In this document: positions 7,376 through 8,282 of the stretch, piece after piece
Numbering within the stretch: position 1 is the stretch's first letter
Layout of the letters: the number at the start of each line of letters is the position of its first letter
Source: JAWXCM01 sp034408745
Lineage (GTDB): Bacteria > Acidobacteriota > Terriglobia > Bryobacterales > Bryobacteraceae
Assembly: GCA_034408745.1 (NCBI GenBank)
Contig: JAWXCM010000159.1
Coordinates: forward strand, 1 to 8,282
Direction of reading: 5' to 3'
DNA: 8,282 nt
Program-made: the position numbers and the translations under genes
Notes under the pieces: model-generated
Told to the model about the DNA's origin: nothing
Databases searched by the model: none
The model's input: only the letters and a program-made list of their open reading frames with translations

Positions 7376-7866
7376 TCGTCCTGATTGGGGGCGGCAGCCG
7401 TTCCGGCAAGACCAGGTACTCGCTGGAGTACGCGCGTCGTTGCCCGCCGCCCCGAATCTACCTCGCCACCGCCGAAACCCTCGACGGCGAAATGCGAGCC
7501 CGCGCCGCCGCCCACCAGGCCGAACGCGGCACCGACTTCACCACCATAGAGGAACCACTCGACCTCACCGGAGCTCTCCCCGAAGGTCCCTGCACAATCG
7601 TCCTCGACTGCCTGACGTTGTGGACCTCCAACCTCCTGTTAGCCAACCGCGACATCCGTTCCGAATCCACCCGCTTCTTCGAAGCCGCCGCGCAGCACCC
7701 CGGAACCCTCATCCTGGTCACCAACGAGGTAGGCTGCGGCATAGTCCCCGAAAACGAACTGGCCCGCCGTTTCCGCGACGAAGCCGGATGGCTCAACCAA
7801 CAAGCCGCCGCCGCCGCAACCGAAGTCTGGTGGCTCGTCTTCGGCTGCCCCCTGCGAGTCAAATGA
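7372..7866 (+). CDS. cobU: Adenosylcobinamide kinase / adenosylcobinamide-phosphate guanylyltransferase
   Basis: The family enzyme phosphorylates adenosylcobinamide and then attaches GMP from GTP, giving the GDP-cobinamide used by CobS. Seen here: the P-loop GGGSRSGKT (6-14), IYLATAETLDGEM (29-41), R-x3-H-x3-R at 44-52 with H48 the likely counterpart of the guanylylated histidine, VLDCLTLW with the Walker B Asp, TNEVGCGIVPEN, then LARRFRDEAGWLNQ, and a typical end in GCPLRVK. No ATG, GTG or TTG occurs between the last upstream codons of this frame and the P-loop; the first ATG (7492) lies inside the domain and would delete the P-loop. The best start is CTG at 7372, giving MIVLIGGGSRSGKT and 164 residues, slightly short of the usual 170-185. 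The CTG overlaps the transporter stop as CTGA, exactly where an ATGA overlap would be expected. Alternatives are CTG 7381 or a sequence error. Codons are strongly C-ending, like those of its operon neighbours. Confidence 0.92.
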   Translation: MIVLIGGGSRSGKTRYSLEYARRCPPPRIYLATAETLDGEMRARAAAHQAERGTDFTTIEEPLDLTGALPEGPCTIVLDCLTLWTSNLLLANRDIRSESTRFFEAAAQHPGTLILVTNEVGCGIVPENELARRFRDEAGWLNQQAAAAATEVWWLVFGCPLRVK

Positions 7867-7895
7867 CCAGACCCGCCAGACTCCCAGCCCAATGA
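7863..7895 (+). other. Ten-codon ORF bridging cobU and cobS by two ATGA overlaps
   Basis: ATG at 7863 overlaps the cobU stop as ATGA, and the tiny frame (MTRPARLPAQ) ends in a TGA at 7893-7895 that overlaps the cobS ATG as a second ATGA. A ribosome finishing cobU could reinitiate, read ten codons and be delivered to the cobS start, which has no visible Shine-Dalgarno sequence. The frame could equally be chance. I do not propose a functional peptide. Confidence 0.25.
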
Positions 7896-8282
7896 TTCCC
7901 CGACTCCTCGGCGCCATCCAGTTCCTCACCATCATCCCGGTCCGCACCCAAACCGCGAACCCCGGGCAAAGCGCCCTCTTCTTCCCCCTCGTAGGAGCCG
8001 CCCTCGGCATCGCCGGAGCCTGCGCCCTCATCGCATCCCGAGGCTACCTCCCCTGGTCCCTCGCCAGCCTCCTCGTATTAGCCCTCTGGTCCCTGATCAC
8101 CGGCGGTCTCCATGAGGACGCAGTGGCCGACGTCGCCGACGCCGTCCGAGCCTGGCGCACCCCAGAGCACATCCACGCCATCCTCAAAGACAGCCGGATC
8201 GGAGCCCACGGCGCCACCGCCCTCATCTTCCTCCTCCTCATCCGCTGGCAGGCCCTCGCGGCCATCACGGCCGACCCCCTAC
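7892..8282 (+). CDS. cobS: Cobalamin synthase, adenosylcobinamide-GDP ribazoletransferase (partial, C-terminus beyond the window)
   Basis: CobS is an inner-membrane enzyme that joins GDP-cobinamide to alpha-ribazole (or its phosphate), the step that closes the nucleotide loop of cobalamin. The first 130 residues are present and the gene runs off the window. The N-terminus LLGAIQFLTIIPVRTQ is typical of the family. Hydrophobic segments lie at about 29-48, 54-70 and 108-127. The signature GGLHEDAVADVADAV (71-85) and KDSRIGAHGA (99-108) identify it; the usual form is close to H-x-D-G-x-A-D-x-x-D-G, so the Asp residues are kept, but both Gly positions after them are Ala here. The start ATG at 7892 follows cobU by 25 bases without a ribosome binding site, and a ten-codon frame bridges that gap. 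It is likely co-transcribed with the transporter and cobU. Confidence 0.93.
   Translation, partial: MIPRLLGAIQFLTIIPVRTQTANPGQSALFFPLVGAALGIAGACALIASRGYLPWSLASLLVLALWSLITGGLHEDAVADVADAVRAWRTPEHIHAILKDSRIGAHGATALIFLLLIRWQALAAITADPL

Noticed and set aside
7440..7895. 151-codon plus-strand frame inside cobU
   Set aside because: It is a shadow of cobU in another frame, almost wholly Arg/Pro/His; only its last ten codons are of interest, as the cobU-cobS bridge.

Overview
The window looks like chromosomal DNA of a GC-rich acidobacterium, probably of the Solibacter/Bryobacter type. The main support is an Oar-like TonB-dependent receptor: a carboxypeptidase-regulatory-like beta-sandwich, then a plug with the QLPLNGRN motif, then a very long barrel ending in Phe. 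This receptor type is greatly expanded in that phylum. The placement is an inference from gene content; there is no rRNA or other marker here.

Layout. (1) Positions 1-4391, minus strand: a receptor gene (4391 to 1233) followed by a secreted LssY_C-domain protein (1008 down to the window edge, C-terminus missing). They are separated by 224 bases that contain a possible 45-codon ORF. Both large genes carry the same octamer GATATACT 9-12 bases before the ATG. (2) Positions 4392-4709: a divergent non-coding stretch with GC-rich inverted repeats. (3) Positions 4710-5771, plus strand: the 3' remnant of a hybrid sensor histidine kinase, holding the last ATP-binding motif and two intact receiver domains. 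Its sensor, HisKA and most of its ATPase domain are absent. (4) Positions 5836-6090, minus strand: a probable small conserved-type protein that converges on the kinase remnant and overlaps the start of the next operon. (5) Positions 6080-8282, plus strand: an operon of an MFS transporter, cobU and cobS (cut by the window edge). CobU and CobS activate cobinamide and assemble the nucleotide loop of cobalamin.

How the genes relate. CobU makes GDP-cobinamide and CobS joins it to alpha-ribazole, so the right-hand operon serves late B12 synthesis or salvage. The transporter is joined to cobU by a CTGA stop/start overlap, which makes shared expression likely and raises the possibility that it carries a B12-related solute. 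The left-hand receptor and LssY_C protein are exported cell-envelope proteins and may be co-expressed. The kinase remnant has no visible link to either group.

No tRNA, rRNA, CRISPR array, insertion sequence or convincing riboswitch was seen. The points most worth checking are the non-canonical start of cobU, the short ORF bridging cobU and cobS, the transporter-cobUS coupling, and the abrupt 5' truncation of the kinase.
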